From Beijerinckiaceae bacterium (GTDB lineage: Bacteria > Pseudomonadota > Alphaproteobacteria > Rhizobiales > Beijerinckiaceae): a DNA stretch of 12,157 nt. Below the pieces are notes generated by a model, which searched no databases, had not been told where the DNA came from, and saw nothing but the letters and a program-made list of their open reading frames with translations. Positions 6,137-12,157 of the stretch are shown here, piece after piece. A program made the position numbers and the translations under genes. Numbering within the stretch: position 1 is the first letter of the stretch; every line of letters begins with the position of its first letter. Location: the NCBI GenBank assembly GCA_947455285.1, contig CANGOK010000078.1:1-12157 (forward strand). Direction: 5' to 3'.

Positions 6137-8044
6137 ATGACGGATCAAACGCACCCGCACGCCAGCGCAAAACCCGCCCCAGCCCAGCAGAAAGCTGAAA
6201 CCTCGCTGGTGCGCACGGTCGTCCATCTGTGGCCCTATGTCTGGCCGAAAGATCGACCCGACCTGCATCTGCGCGCCGTGGGCGCGCTTGCGCTGCTTTT
6301 CATCGCGAAATTCGTCACCATCGCGGTGCCCTTCTCCTTCAAATGGGCGACCGACGCGCTCACCGAAAAGGGCGTGGACAATCCCGAACTCATGACCGTG
6401 CTCGCCGGTCCCGTGGCGCTGACGATCCTCTACGGGGTCCTGCGCGCCTTCATGCAGCTCTTCACGCAGGGGCGCGACGCGCTCTTCGCCGCCGTCTCCA
6501 TGAACGCAGTCCGGCGTCTGGCGGATGAGGTCTTCGTGCATCTGCATCGCCTGTCCCTGCGCTTCCATCTCGAGCGCAAGACCGGCGGCCTGACCCGCGT
6601 GCTGGAGCGCGGACGCACGGCGATCGAACAGATCGTGCGCCTGAGCATGCTGACGGGCATTCCGACGCTCGTGGAGTTCGTCCTCATTCTGGGCGTCATG
6701 TTCTACCAGTTCGACTGGCGTTATTCGCTCGTCATCACGGTCATGATCATCTGCTACCTCTGGTTCACCACAACGGCGACCAACTGGCGCATGTCGATCC
6801 GCCGCTCCATGAACGAGAGCGACACCGACGCCAACACCAAGGCCATCGACAGTCTGCTCAACTACGAGACGGTGAAATATTTCGGCGCGGAGAAGCGCGA
6901 GGCCGCTCGTTACGACAAGGCGATGGAGCGTTATGAGCGGCTGTCCATCGGCAGCTATGTCTCGCTGGCGGTGCTGAACTCGGGGCAGGGGGTGATCTTC
7001 ACGATTGGCCTGACGCTGGTGATGCTGATGTGCATCTCGGGCATTCACAATGGCACGAACACCATCGGCGATTTCGTCCTCGTCAACGCCATGATGATCC
7101 AGCTCTACCAGCCCCTGAACTTCATGGGCATGCTGTATCGCGAGGTGAAGCAGGCGGTGATCGACATCGAGACGATGTTCCAGCTTCTGAACGAACATCC
7201 CGAGATCGAGGACAAGCCCGGCGCTCCCGCGCTGAAGGTCGATCCGGGCACGTTGCGCTTTGAAGATGTCCATTTCGCCTATGATCCGGCGCGCCAGATC
7301 CTGAAGGGCGTGAGCTTCGAGGTTCCTGCGGGGCGCACGGTCGCCATCGTCGGCCCCTCCGGCGCTGGCAAGTCCACGATCTCGCGCCTGCTGTTCCGCT
7401 TCTATGAGCCGCAGAAGGGCCGCATCGCCATCGATGGGCAGGATATCGCATTCGTCCAGCAGCGCAGCCTGCGCGAGGTCATCGGCATGGTGCCGCAGGA
7501 TACGGTGCTCTTCAACGACACCATCGCCTACAACATCCGCTACGGTCGATGGGAGGCGAGCGAAGCGGAGGTTGAAGAGGCGGCTGCTCTCGCTCAGATC
7601 GACAATTTCATCCGCACGGTGCCTGGCGGCTACAATGCGCAGGTCGGCGAGCGCGGGTTGAAGCTCTCTGGAGGCGAGAAGCAGCGCGTCGCCATCGCCC
7701 GCACCATCCTCAAGGGCCCGCCGATCCTCGTGCTCGACGAGGCCACCTCCGCGCTCGACAGTTTCACCGAGCGCGAAATCCAGATCGCGCTCGACCGTGT
7801 GTCGCGCGGACGCACGACGCTGGTGATCGCACATCGCCTGTCCACCGTGGTCAACGCCGACGAGATCATCGTGCTCGATCAGGGCGTGATCGTTGAGCGG
7901 GGCCGGCATGAGGACTTGCTGGCGAAGGGTGGCGTCTACGCCGCCATGTGGAACCGTCAGCGCGAGGTCGACGCCGCTCAGGAAGCGATCCGCCGCGCCG
8001 CCGAGGAAGAGGGCGTTAGCGTAAAGGTGAATATCGGCGCGTGA
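6137..8044 (+). CDS. Atm1-type ABC exporter (fused permease and ATPase)
   Basis: Half-transporter that works as a homodimer in the inner membrane; 635 aa from this start. Bacterial and mitochondrial Atm1 relatives export glutathione-linked compounds, such as glutathione persulfide or metal-glutathione conjugates, tied to iron-sulfur and heavy-metal balance. Seen: six membrane helices within about residues 45-330, with the Atm1 hallmark LNYETVKYFG and the LNSGQG segment that, as I recall, lines the glutathione site. The ATPase follows: Walker A GPSGAGKST at 406-414, signature LSGGE at 510-514, Walker B ILVLDE at 530-535, and H566 in the H-loop. I chose ATG 6137 because it gives a normal N-terminus (TDQTHPHA). 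In-frame GTG 6044 or ATG 6092 would add 31 or 15 residues and neither has a ribosome binding site; even at 6137 the site (AGAAAG) is weak. A TATATG at 6089-6094 could be a -10 element. Confidence 0.93.
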   Translation: MTDQTHPHASAKPAPAQQKAETSLVRTVVHLWPYVWPKDRPDLHLRAVGALALLFIAKFVTIAVPFSFKWATDALTEKGVDNPELMTVLAGPVALTILYGVLRAFMQLFTQGRDALFAAVSMNAVRRLADEVFVHLHRLSLRFHLERKTGGLTRVLERGRTAIEQIVRLSMLTGIPTLVEFVLILGVMFYQFDWRYSLVITVMIICYLWFTTTATNWRMSIRRSMNESDTDANTKAIDSLLNYETVKYFGAEKREAARYDKAMERYERLSIGSYVSLAVLNSGQGVIFTIGLTLVMLMCISGIHNGTNTIGDFVLVNAMMIQLYQPLNFMGMLYREVKQAVIDIETMFQLLNEHPEIEDKPGAPALKVDPGTLRFEDVHFAYDPARQILKGVSFEVPAGRTVAIVGPSGAGKSTISRLLFRFYEPQKGRIAIDGQDIAFVQQRSLREVIGMVPQDTVLFNDTIAYNIRYGRWEASEAEVEEAAALAQIDNFIRTVPGGYNAQVGERGLKLSGGEKQRVAIARTILKGPPILVLDEATSALDSFTEREIQIALDRVSRGRTTLVIAHRLSTVVNADEIIVLDQGVIVERGRHEDLLAKGGVYAAMWNRQREVDAAQEAIRRAAEEEGVSVKVNIGA

Positions 8045-8120
8045 GGCCCACGCCCCAAACGCCGTGACTTTTCATTGTTGAGATGGCACATAACCCGCAG
8101 CAGAAATTGAGGCTCCCCGG

Positions 8121-8819
8121 ATGTCTATGCTTGATTCCGTCAGTAAGCAGCTCGTGCCGATCCACCCCGCAGGCTATCCTTTCATCCTGGCGTTCGCGGT
8201 CGGCTCGCTGATCCTGCACTGGGTCTGGCCGCCACTGGGCTGGATCGGGGCGCTTTTGACGGTCTGGTGCGCCTATTTCTTCCGCGACCCGCCGCGCGTC
8301 ACGCCCCTGCGTGACGGGCTCGTGGTCTCGCCCGCCGATGGCTATGTCTGCTCGGTCGGCCGCTTCGTTCCCCCGCCGGAGCTCGAGCTGGGCGATGAGC
8401 CCATGCAGCGTGTCTCGGTCTTCATGTCGGTTTTTGATTGCCACGTGAACCGCGCGCCCGTGAACGGCCGCATCACCCGCATCGCCTACAAGCCCGGCCT
8501 CTTCGTCAATGCCGATCTCGACAAGGCGAGCGAGGACAACGAGCGCAATGGCTTTGTCTTCGACACCACCGATGGACGCTTCGGCGCAGTGCAGATCGCC
8601 GGACTCATCGCCCGTCGTATCGTCTGCTTTTCGCGTGAGGGCGAGAACGTCTCGGTTGGCGATCGCATCGGCCTGATCCGTTTCGGCTCGCGCGTCGACG
8701 TCTACATGCCCGATTCAGCTGTTCCGCTGGTTGGGCTTGGCTCGAAGGCCATCGCGGGCGAAACCATCCTTGCCGACACCCGCATGAGCGAAGCTGACCG
8801 CAGCTACAAGCTGGGCTGA
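8121..8819 (+). CDS. psd: Phosphatidylserine decarboxylase proenzyme
   Basis: Decarboxylates phosphatidylserine to phosphatidylethanolamine at the inner membrane using a pyruvoyl group made by self-cleavage. The 232 aa length matches the short form usual in rhizobia. Seen: a hydrophobic N-terminal region at about 16-56 followed by FFRDPPR, then the triad expected for self-cleavage: D73 in SPADG, H108 in DCHVNRAPV, and the FGSR site, where the chain should break between G189 and S190. This yields a beta chain of 189 residues and an alpha chain of 43 whose S190 becomes the pyruvoyl group. ATG 8121 has GAGG at 8109-8112, eight bases upstream; the in-frame ATG at 8127 is too far from it. It begins 76 bases after the ABC exporter and is followed 32 bases later by pssA, which makes its substrate. 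Confidence 0.96.
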   Translation: MSMLDSVSKQLVPIHPAGYPFILAFAVGSLILHWVWPPLGWIGALLTVWCAYFFRDPPRVTPLRDGLVVSPADGYVCSVGRFVPPPELELGDEPMQRVSVFMSVFDCHVNRAPVNGRITRIAYKPGLFVNADLDKASEDNERNGFVFDTTDGRFGAVQIAGLIARRIVCFSREGENVSVGDRIGLIRFGSRVDVYMPDSAVPLVGLGSKAIAGETILADTRMSEADRSYKLG

Positions 8820-8851
8820 GGCCCTATTGCGCCGCAGGGAGATTGCGCGAG

Positions 8852-9715
8852 ATGGAAAACAACGCATCGCATGCCCGTGATCGCGTCATCCCGCATCGCA
8901 ACCGCCTGCGGCGGTTTCAGCGCATTCCCATGCGTTTCGTCATACCGAACCTCGTTACGCTGCTGGCGATCTGCCTCGGCCTCACGGGCGTTCGCTTCGC
9001 AATCGAGGGACATTTCGATTTCGCGGTTTACGCCATCATCGTCGCAGCCATTCTCGACGGGCTTGATGGGCGCATCGCGCGCGCGCTCAAAGGCACGAGC
9101 CGCTTTGGCGCCGAACTCGATTCGCTCGCCGATTTCGTCGATTTCGGCGTCGCGCCCGCGCTTGTTCTGTATTTGTGGTCGTTGCACGAGCATCGCAGCT
9201 TGGGCTGGTTCGCGGCGCTCATCTTCACCATTGCAGGCGCGCTGCGCCTCGCGCGTTTTAACGTGATGATCGATGATCCCAACAAGCCGGTATGGTCGGC
9301 GAATTTCTTCGTCGGCATGCCCGCGCCCGCCGGGGCGATCATGGTCATGTTGCCGCTCTATCTGCATTTCGGTCTCGATATGGCCAATGATCATGCCTAT
9401 GTTCCGTTCGAGATCGTCTATGTGCTCTTCATTGCGTTCCTGATGGCGAGCCGCATTCCGCATTTCTCGGGCAAGCGCATTGGTCGCGTGCCGCGCGAAT
9501 GGTTCATCCCGGTATTGCTGGGAACAATCGCGACCCTGCTGCTCATCGTCACCTATACGATGCAGATGCTGATCGTGCTTAGTCTGGCCTATCTGGCGCT
9601 GATTCCGCTCTCTGTGCGCCGTTTTCTGGCCTACCAGCATGCCGATGATGTCGCTGCGGCGCATGTGGAGGAGGGGGGAGAAGCCCCATCCACCCCAACG
9701 TCAAGCGCCCACTGA
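8852..9715 (+). CDS. pssA: CDP-diacylglycerol-serine O-phosphatidyltransferase
   Basis: Integral inner-membrane enzyme joining CDP-diacylglycerol and L-serine to phosphatidylserine, the substrate of the neighbouring psd product. The 287 aa protein carries the full CDP-alcohol phosphatidyltransferase signature DGxxARx8GxxxDxxxD: D72, G73, A76, R77, G86, D90 and D94. Several hydrophobic segments follow (for example around VAPALVLYLW, FFVGMPAPAGAIM and LLGTIATLLLIVTYTM). An N-terminal basic region (HRNRLRRF) precedes the first membrane helix. The association with psd and the VIPNLVT / SLADFVDFG segments indicate the serine enzyme (type II Pss) rather than the glycerophosphate or choline enzymes. 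ATG 8852 has AGGGAG at 8836-8841, ten bases upstream; a TTG at 8843 is too close to that site. The last 20 residues are a hydrophilic tail rich in Glu, Ser, Thr and Pro. Confidence 0.94.
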   Translation: MENNASHARDRVIPHRNRLRRFQRIPMRFVIPNLVTLLAICLGLTGVRFAIEGHFDFAVYAIIVAAILDGLDGRIARALKGTSRFGAELDSLADFVDFGVAPALVLYLWSLHEHRSLGWFAALIFTIAGALRLARFNVMIDDPNKPVWSANFFVGMPAPAGAIMVMLPLYLHFGLDMANDHAYVPFEIVYVLFIAFLMASRIPHFSGKRIGRVPREWFIPVLLGTIATLLLIVTYTMQMLIVLSLAYLALIPLSVRRFLAYQHADDVAAAHVEEGGEAPSTPTSSAH

Positions 9716-9737
9716 GCGTCAAAAGCCCCGTCCGCCT

Positions 9738-9749
9738 CACCAATTGGTG
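9738..9749. repeat. 12-bp perfect palindrome
   Basis: CACCAATTGGTG is its own reverse complement and lies 22 bases after the pssA stop, between pssA and infA. It has operator-like symmetry, but a 12-bp palindrome is expected about three times by chance in a window this long, so function is only a possibility. Confidence 0.3.
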
Positions 9750-9790
9750 GGAAATCGGTCACTTCCTTCGGCCAGTCCCATTTGGGGCTG

Positions 9791-9819
9791 TTCACAAATC
9801 AGCGTTTCTCCATTAGGGT
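9791..9819 (+). promoter_or_regulatory. infA: Tentative infA promoter
   Basis: TTCACA (9791-9796; five of six matches to TTGACA) is followed after exactly 17 bases by TAGGGT (9814-9819), which keeps the most conserved T, A and final T of the -10 element. This would start transcription near 9826. The -10 match is weak, so this is only the best candidate in the gap. Confidence 0.3.
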
Positions 9820-9821
9820 CC

Positions 9822-9867
9822 GCCGCATTCTGCGGCTTTGGCCGTCCGAGGCTTGCCGCAAGCCGCA
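9822..9867 (+). promoter_or_regulatory. Competing hairpins in the infA leader
   Basis: Two short hairpins are visible: GCCGCA-TTC-TGCGGC (9822-9836, followed by TTT) and GGCTTG-CCG-CAAGCC (9850-9864). The 3' arm of the first plus the next two bases, TGCGGCTT (9831-9838), is also perfectly complementary over 8 bp to AAGCCGCA (9860-9867). The longer pairing would exclude both small hairpins. GCCGCA occurs three times here (9822, 9855, 9862), each able to pair with the single TGCGGC. This is the layout of a switch or attenuator, but the pairings are short and no known riboswitch family is recognised. If transcription starts near 9826, the first hairpin could not form whole. Confidence 0.4.
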
Positions 9868-9882
9868 ACCAAACGAGATCAA

Positions 9883-10101
9883 ATGTCGAAAGAAGAACTG
9901 CTCGAATTCCCGGGCGTGGTCACCGAACTGTTGCCGAACGCGACATTCCGGGTCAAGCTTGAGAACGAACACGAGATCATCGCCCACACAGCCGGCAAGA
10001 TGCGCAAGAACCGCATCCGCGTCCTGACAGGCGACCGTGTGCTTGTCGAGATGACGCCCTATGATCTGTCCAAGGGCCGCATCACCTATCGCTTCAAGTA
10101 A
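9883..10101 (+). CDS. infA: Translation initiation factor IF-1
   Basis: Binds the ribosomal A site of the 30S subunit during initiation and helps IF-2 and IF-3 select initiator tRNA and start codon; essential cytoplasmic protein. It is 72 aa, the standard length, and is a single OB fold (S1-like): EFPGVVTELLPNATFRVKLE forms the first strands, followed by HTAGKMRKNRIRV, GDRVLVEMTPYDL and the C-terminal KGRITYRFK, all strongly conserved. The start is ATG 9883, fixed by family length (SKEELLEFPG); the ribosome binding site is poor (ACGAGA), common for infA. An in-frame upstream ATG at 9838 would add 15 unconserved residues. It follows a structured 167-base leader and precedes maf by 33 bases. 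Confidence 0.97.
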   Translation: MSKEELLEFPGVVTELLPNATFRVKLENEHEIIAHTAGKMRKNRIRVLTGDRVLVEMTPYDLSKGRITYRFK

Positions 10102-10134
10102 TTTTTCGCGTCCCGCGTTTGAGGGGGTTCGTTC

Positions 10135-10770
10135 TTGACCATGGAAGCAGCGACCCGGCCCCCGCTCGTTCTCGCCTCAAGCTCCCCTCGGCGTCTCGCC
10201 CTGTTGCAGCAGATCGGCCTTGAGCCTGACGCGCTGATCCCTGCCGATGTGGACGAGACCCCAAAGCGCATGGAGCTGCCGCGGTCGCTTGCTGCAAGGC
10301 TCGCAAGCGAAAAGGCCAAGACCGCGAGGCTCATCGCGCAAACGCGTCCCGAGAGCGCCGACGCCTATCTTATCGCCGCCGATACCGTCGTTTGCGTTGG
10401 GCGACGCGCCCTGCCCAAATGCGAGGTGGCTGAAGAGGCGGAGGATTGCCTGCGCTTGCTTTCGGGTCGCGCGCATCGTGTCTACACGGCCGTCAGCCTG
10501 ATCACGCCCAAGGGGGCCGAGCGTCGCAAGCTCGTGGAGACGAGGGTGCGCTTCAAGCGCCTCAGCGCAGGTGAGATCGAGGCCTATGTCGCCTCGGGCG
10601 AATGGCGCGGCAAGGCTGGCGGTTACGCCATTCAGGGCCTTGCAGGCGTCTTCCCTGTCAAACTGATCGGTTCCTATTCCAGTGTCGTCGGCCTGCCGCT
10701 TCAGGAGGTCATGGCGCTGCTCGTGGGCGAGGGCTATCCCGCGCTGGCAGGCTGGGGCGCCACTCCGTGA
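10135..10770 (+). CDS. maf: Maf-family nucleoside triphosphate pyrophosphatase (YhdE/dTTP-UTP type)
   Basis: Cytoplasmic house-cleaning enzyme that hydrolyses dTTP, UTP and modified relatives to monophosphates and pyrophosphate; Maf proteins are also linked to septum control. The 211 aa length is normal. Seen: the N-terminal substrate loop LASSSPRR (residues 13-20), DETPKR near 40, ADTVV with the likely catalytic D83, and GKAGGYAIQG at 159-168. KAGGYxIQG is the pattern of the YhdE branch; the YceF (m7GTP) branch has KAGSFxxEG. Start choice: GAGGGGG at 10121-10127 is spaced correctly for TTG 10135 and too far for ATG 10141, so TTG is preferred; the alternative removes two residues. It is downstream of infA and overlaps yacG at GTGA, so the last two genes are probably translated in a coupled way. 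Confidence 0.93.
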   Translation: MTMEAATRPPLVLASSSPRRLALLQQIGLEPDALIPADVDETPKRMELPRSLAARLASEKAKTARLIAQTRPESADAYLIAADTVVCVGRRALPKCEVAEEAEDCLRLLSGRAHRVYTAVSLITPKGAERRKLVETRVRFKRLSAGEIEAYVASGEWRGKAGGYAIQGLAGVFPVKLIGSYSSVVGLPLQEVMALLVGEGYPALAGWGATP

Positions 10771-11000
10771 CCTCGCGCGCCGCGCCCGACCCCGCTAATG
10801 ACAATCGCGATCAGGAGCCGGCGCCCAAGGCCGCGCCCTGCGTGATCTGCAGCAAGCCTCAGACCGCCGCCAACAGCCCTTTCTGCTCCCCGCGCTGCGC
10901 CGACATCGACCTTGGCCGCTGGCTCAGCGGCTCCTACGCCATTCCCGTCGTCAACGATGATGACGACGAGGACGGCCTGTCGTCGCCAGGCGAAGGTTAG
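10767..11000 (+). CDS. yacG: DNA gyrase inhibitor YacG (zinc-binding protein)
   Basis: Small zinc protein (77 aa) that in E. coli binds GyrB and blocks DNA binding by gyrase; widespread in proteobacteria. Seen: a four-cysteine zinc site C25-x2-C28-x11-C40-x3-C44 (CVIC and CSPRC), followed by the family hallmark DIDLGRWLSGSYAIP. The spacing of 11 between cysteine pairs is four shorter than in E. coli, as I recall for alphaproteobacterial members. The tail is acidic (DDDDEDG). The start is GTG 10767, overlapping the maf stop as GTGA. No ATG lies in frame before the first cysteine, so the GTG is well supported by position although the ribosome binding site (GGGG about ten bases upstream) is modest. 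Confidence 0.92.
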   Translation: MTSRAAPDPANDNRDQEPAPKAAPCVICSKPQTAANSPFCSPRCADIDLGRWLSGSYAIPVVNDDDDEDGLSSPGEG

Positions 11001-11073
11001 GCTTCCGGCGTTTTCCTCTGGACGAGCTCCGGCTCCGCCTCTAGCCTTCCTGAAAAATCGGGGGGAGACACAA

Positions 11074-12093
11074 TTGGCGGCATCCACCAAGTGCGCCGCT
11101 GGCGGCGCTGGTTCGTCCAAAGCGCAATGCGGCGCACAAGATGCGACCGAAGATAGCCTGCGCCTCTATCGGACGATGCTGCTCATTCGCCATTTCGAGG
11201 AATCCGTGCGTCGTCTTGCGGCGGCTGGCGAGACGCCCGGCCTTGTTCATTTGTGCTCGGGGCAGGAGGCGACCAATGTGGGCGTTGTGCTCGCGCTCCG
11301 CGAGGGCGATTATATCGCCAGCCACCATCGTGGCCATGGCCATTGCATCGCTAAGGGCGCGCCCATTGATCTTTTGCTTGCCGAGATTCTGGGCAAGGCG
11401 CCGGGCATTTGTGGCGGACGCAGCGGCTCCATGCATGTTGTCGATCTCCCGCGCGGCAATCTGGGAACCAATGGCATCGTGGGCGGCGGCATTCCGCTTG
11501 CCGCAGGGGCGGCGCTGGCTGCGCGGGCGCGGGGTACGGGCGAGGTGGCGGTTTGCTTCTTCGGCGACGGGGCGCTGAACCAGGGCCTTCTGCATGAATG
11601 CATGAACATGGCCGCCATCTGGAATTTGCCGGTCATCTTCGTCTGCGAGAACAATGGTTATGGCGAATTCACCGCCATGGAGGATGTGACGGCGGGCCCC
11701 AGCGTCAATGCGCGCGGTGAAGTTTTCGGCATTCCCTCCATCGCGGTGGATGGCATGAATGTTCGGGCGGTGCGGTCCGCCACCCTCGCAGCTGCGGCGC
11801 GGGCGCGGGTTGGCGAAGGGCCATCCTTTCTTGTCTGCAACACATGGCGCTATGGCGGCCACCACGCAGGCGACAAGCAGGACTACAAGGACAATGACGA
11901 GACCAAGCGCTGGGAGGCGCTCGATCCGCTCATCACCTTCGCGCACACCCTCATGGCCGAGAAGCGCGCAAGCCGCGATGACCTCGCCGCCATCGAAGCT
12001 GAGGTCGCCGGGCAGGTGAAGGCGGCCGTGGCCTTCGCCCGCGCCGCCCCGCAACCTGCGCTTGAGGCCTTGGAGGCCCACGTCCATGGCTGA
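11074..12093 (+). CDS. Thiamine-diphosphate dehydrogenase E1 alpha subunit (acetoin/pyruvate type)
   Basis: Alpha subunit of an alpha2beta2 E1 enzyme of the 2-oxoacid/acetoin dehydrogenase family, which decarboxylates a 2-oxoacid or cleaves acetoin and passes the acyl group to a lipoyl E2. In the 339 aa product the thiamine-diphosphate motif is G164-D165-G166 with N193-N194 about 30 residues later. HRGHGHCIAKG, NGIVGGG and VCENNGYGE resemble AcoA (acetoin dehydrogenase) more than PdhA, from memory of both. The C-terminal YGGHHAGD and the following DETKRW are usual for the family. Start: TTG 11074 has the very strong GGGGGAG at 11061-11067, seven bases upstream. No in-frame ATG or GTG offers a comparable start before the conserved RTMLLIRHFEE. 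The first roughly 24 residues are Ala/Gly/Ser-rich with two cysteines and no obvious role. It lies 73 bases after yacG and overlaps the beta gene by 8 bases. Substrate is uncertain. Confidence 0.9.
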   Translation: MAASTKCAAGGAGSSKAQCGAQDATEDSLRLYRTMLLIRHFEESVRRLAAAGETPGLVHLCSGQEATNVGVVLALREGDYIASHHRGHGHCIAKGAPIDLLLAEILGKAPGICGGRSGSMHVVDLPRGNLGTNGIVGGGIPLAAGAALAARARGTGEVAVCFFGDGALNQGLLHECMNMAAIWNLPVIFVCENNGYGEFTAMEDVTAGPSVNARGEVFGIPSIAVDGMNVRAVRSATLAAAARARVGEGPSFLVCNTWRYGGHHAGDKQDYKDNDETKRWEALDPLITFAHTLMAEKRASRDDLAAIEAEVAGQVKAAVAFARAAPQPALEALEAHVHG

Positions 12094-12157
12094 GATGATC
12101 ACTTTTCGCGATGGCGTCCTGGAAGCCCTGTTCGAGGAAATGCGCGTCGATCCCACA
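12086..12157 (+). CDS. Thiamine-diphosphate dehydrogenase E1 beta subunit (partial, 5' end)
   Basis: The first 24 codons of a gene that runs off the window. The product begins MAEMITFRDGVLEALFEEM and then RVDPT, matching the N-terminus of E1 beta subunits (AcoB/PdhB type, ITFRDAVxEALxEEM as I recall the family). The ATG at 12086 lies inside the end of the alpha gene (ATGGCTGA, 8-base overlap), with GGAGG at 12072-12076 nine bases upstream. The tight overlap is expected for subunits made in equal amounts. An E2 (lipoyl acyltransferase) gene would be expected further downstream. Confidence 0.88.
   Translation, partial: MAEMITFRDGVLEALFEEMRVDPT

Noticed and set aside
4853..7909. A 1018-codon open frame on the minus strand across the LysM and ABC exporter genes
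   Set aside because: Its translation is rich in His, Arg and Asp with no domain or membrane pattern, while the plus strand shows complete LysM and Atm1 motifs. In GC-rich coding sequence the antisense frame is often open by codon bias alone.
8064..8094. Promoter for psd (GTGACT ... CATAAC)
   Set aside because: The spacing is 19 bases and both elements match poorly; not strong enough to annotate.
9664..9695. G-rich then C-rich stretch near the end of pssA as a terminator or repeat
   Set aside because: The arms pair only in part, lie inside the coding region and have no T tract.
11001..11073. tRNA gene after yacG, as sometimes seen in relatives
   Set aside because: The gap is only 73 bases and contains neither a cloverleaf nor a T-loop GTTCGAATC-like sequence.
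11041..12156. A 371-codon open frame on the minus strand opposite the E1 alpha gene
   Set aside because: Shadow of the E1 alpha gene, which has the full thiamine-diphosphate motif; the antisense product has no recognisable feature and its start has no supporting context.

Overview
The window is a GC-rich, densely packed chromosomal segment of an alphaproteobacterium, most likely Hyphomicrobiales (Rhizobiales). This placement rests on recalled family resemblance: a citramalate synthase of the TIGR00977 type, the short alphaproteobacterial phosphatidylserine decarboxylase beside a CDP-alcohol phosphatidyltransferase, a short-spaced YacG zinc knuckle, and a CysRS insertion that I recall from Brucella. 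No search was run. The content is core metabolism and envelope biology. I see no transposase, phage gene, tRNA, rRNA, CRISPR array, toxin-antitoxin pair or defence gene.

Layout. (1) 90-3667, plus strand: cysS, a GNAT acetyltransferase starting on an ATGA overlap, then cimA (first step of the pyruvate route to isoleucine). (2) 3671-4785, minus strand: a LOG-family phosphoribohydrolase, then a small secreted two-cysteine protein of unknown function with its own likely promoter and a strong ribosome binding site. The secreted-protein gene converges on cimA, and a stem-loop with a U tract on the minus-strand side separates them. (3) 4889-8044, plus strand, divergent from LOG: a membrane-anchored LysM protein with two Ig-like modules, then an Atm1-type ABC exporter. 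(4) 8121-9715: psd and pssA, which together convert CDP-diacylglycerol through phosphatidylserine to phosphatidylethanolamine. (5) 9883-11000: infA (IF-1), maf (nucleotide pyrophosphatase) and yacG (zinc protein), with maf and yacG overlapping at GTGA. The infA leader holds mutually exclusive hairpins. (6) 11074 to the window edge: the alpha subunit of an acetoin/pyruvate-type thiamine-diphosphate dehydrogenase and the first 24 codons of its beta subunit, overlapping by 8 bases.

No stretch over 300 bases lacks a gene. The longest gap is the 167-base infA leader (9716-9882). Bases 1-89 hold only the upstream region of cysS, with no gene I can recognise.

I did not find a convincing undescribed multi-gene system. 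The points most worth checking are the switch-like repeats before infA, the small secreted protein with an inverted repeat over its promoter, the tandem-domain LysM protein, and the substrate of the E1 dehydrogenase.
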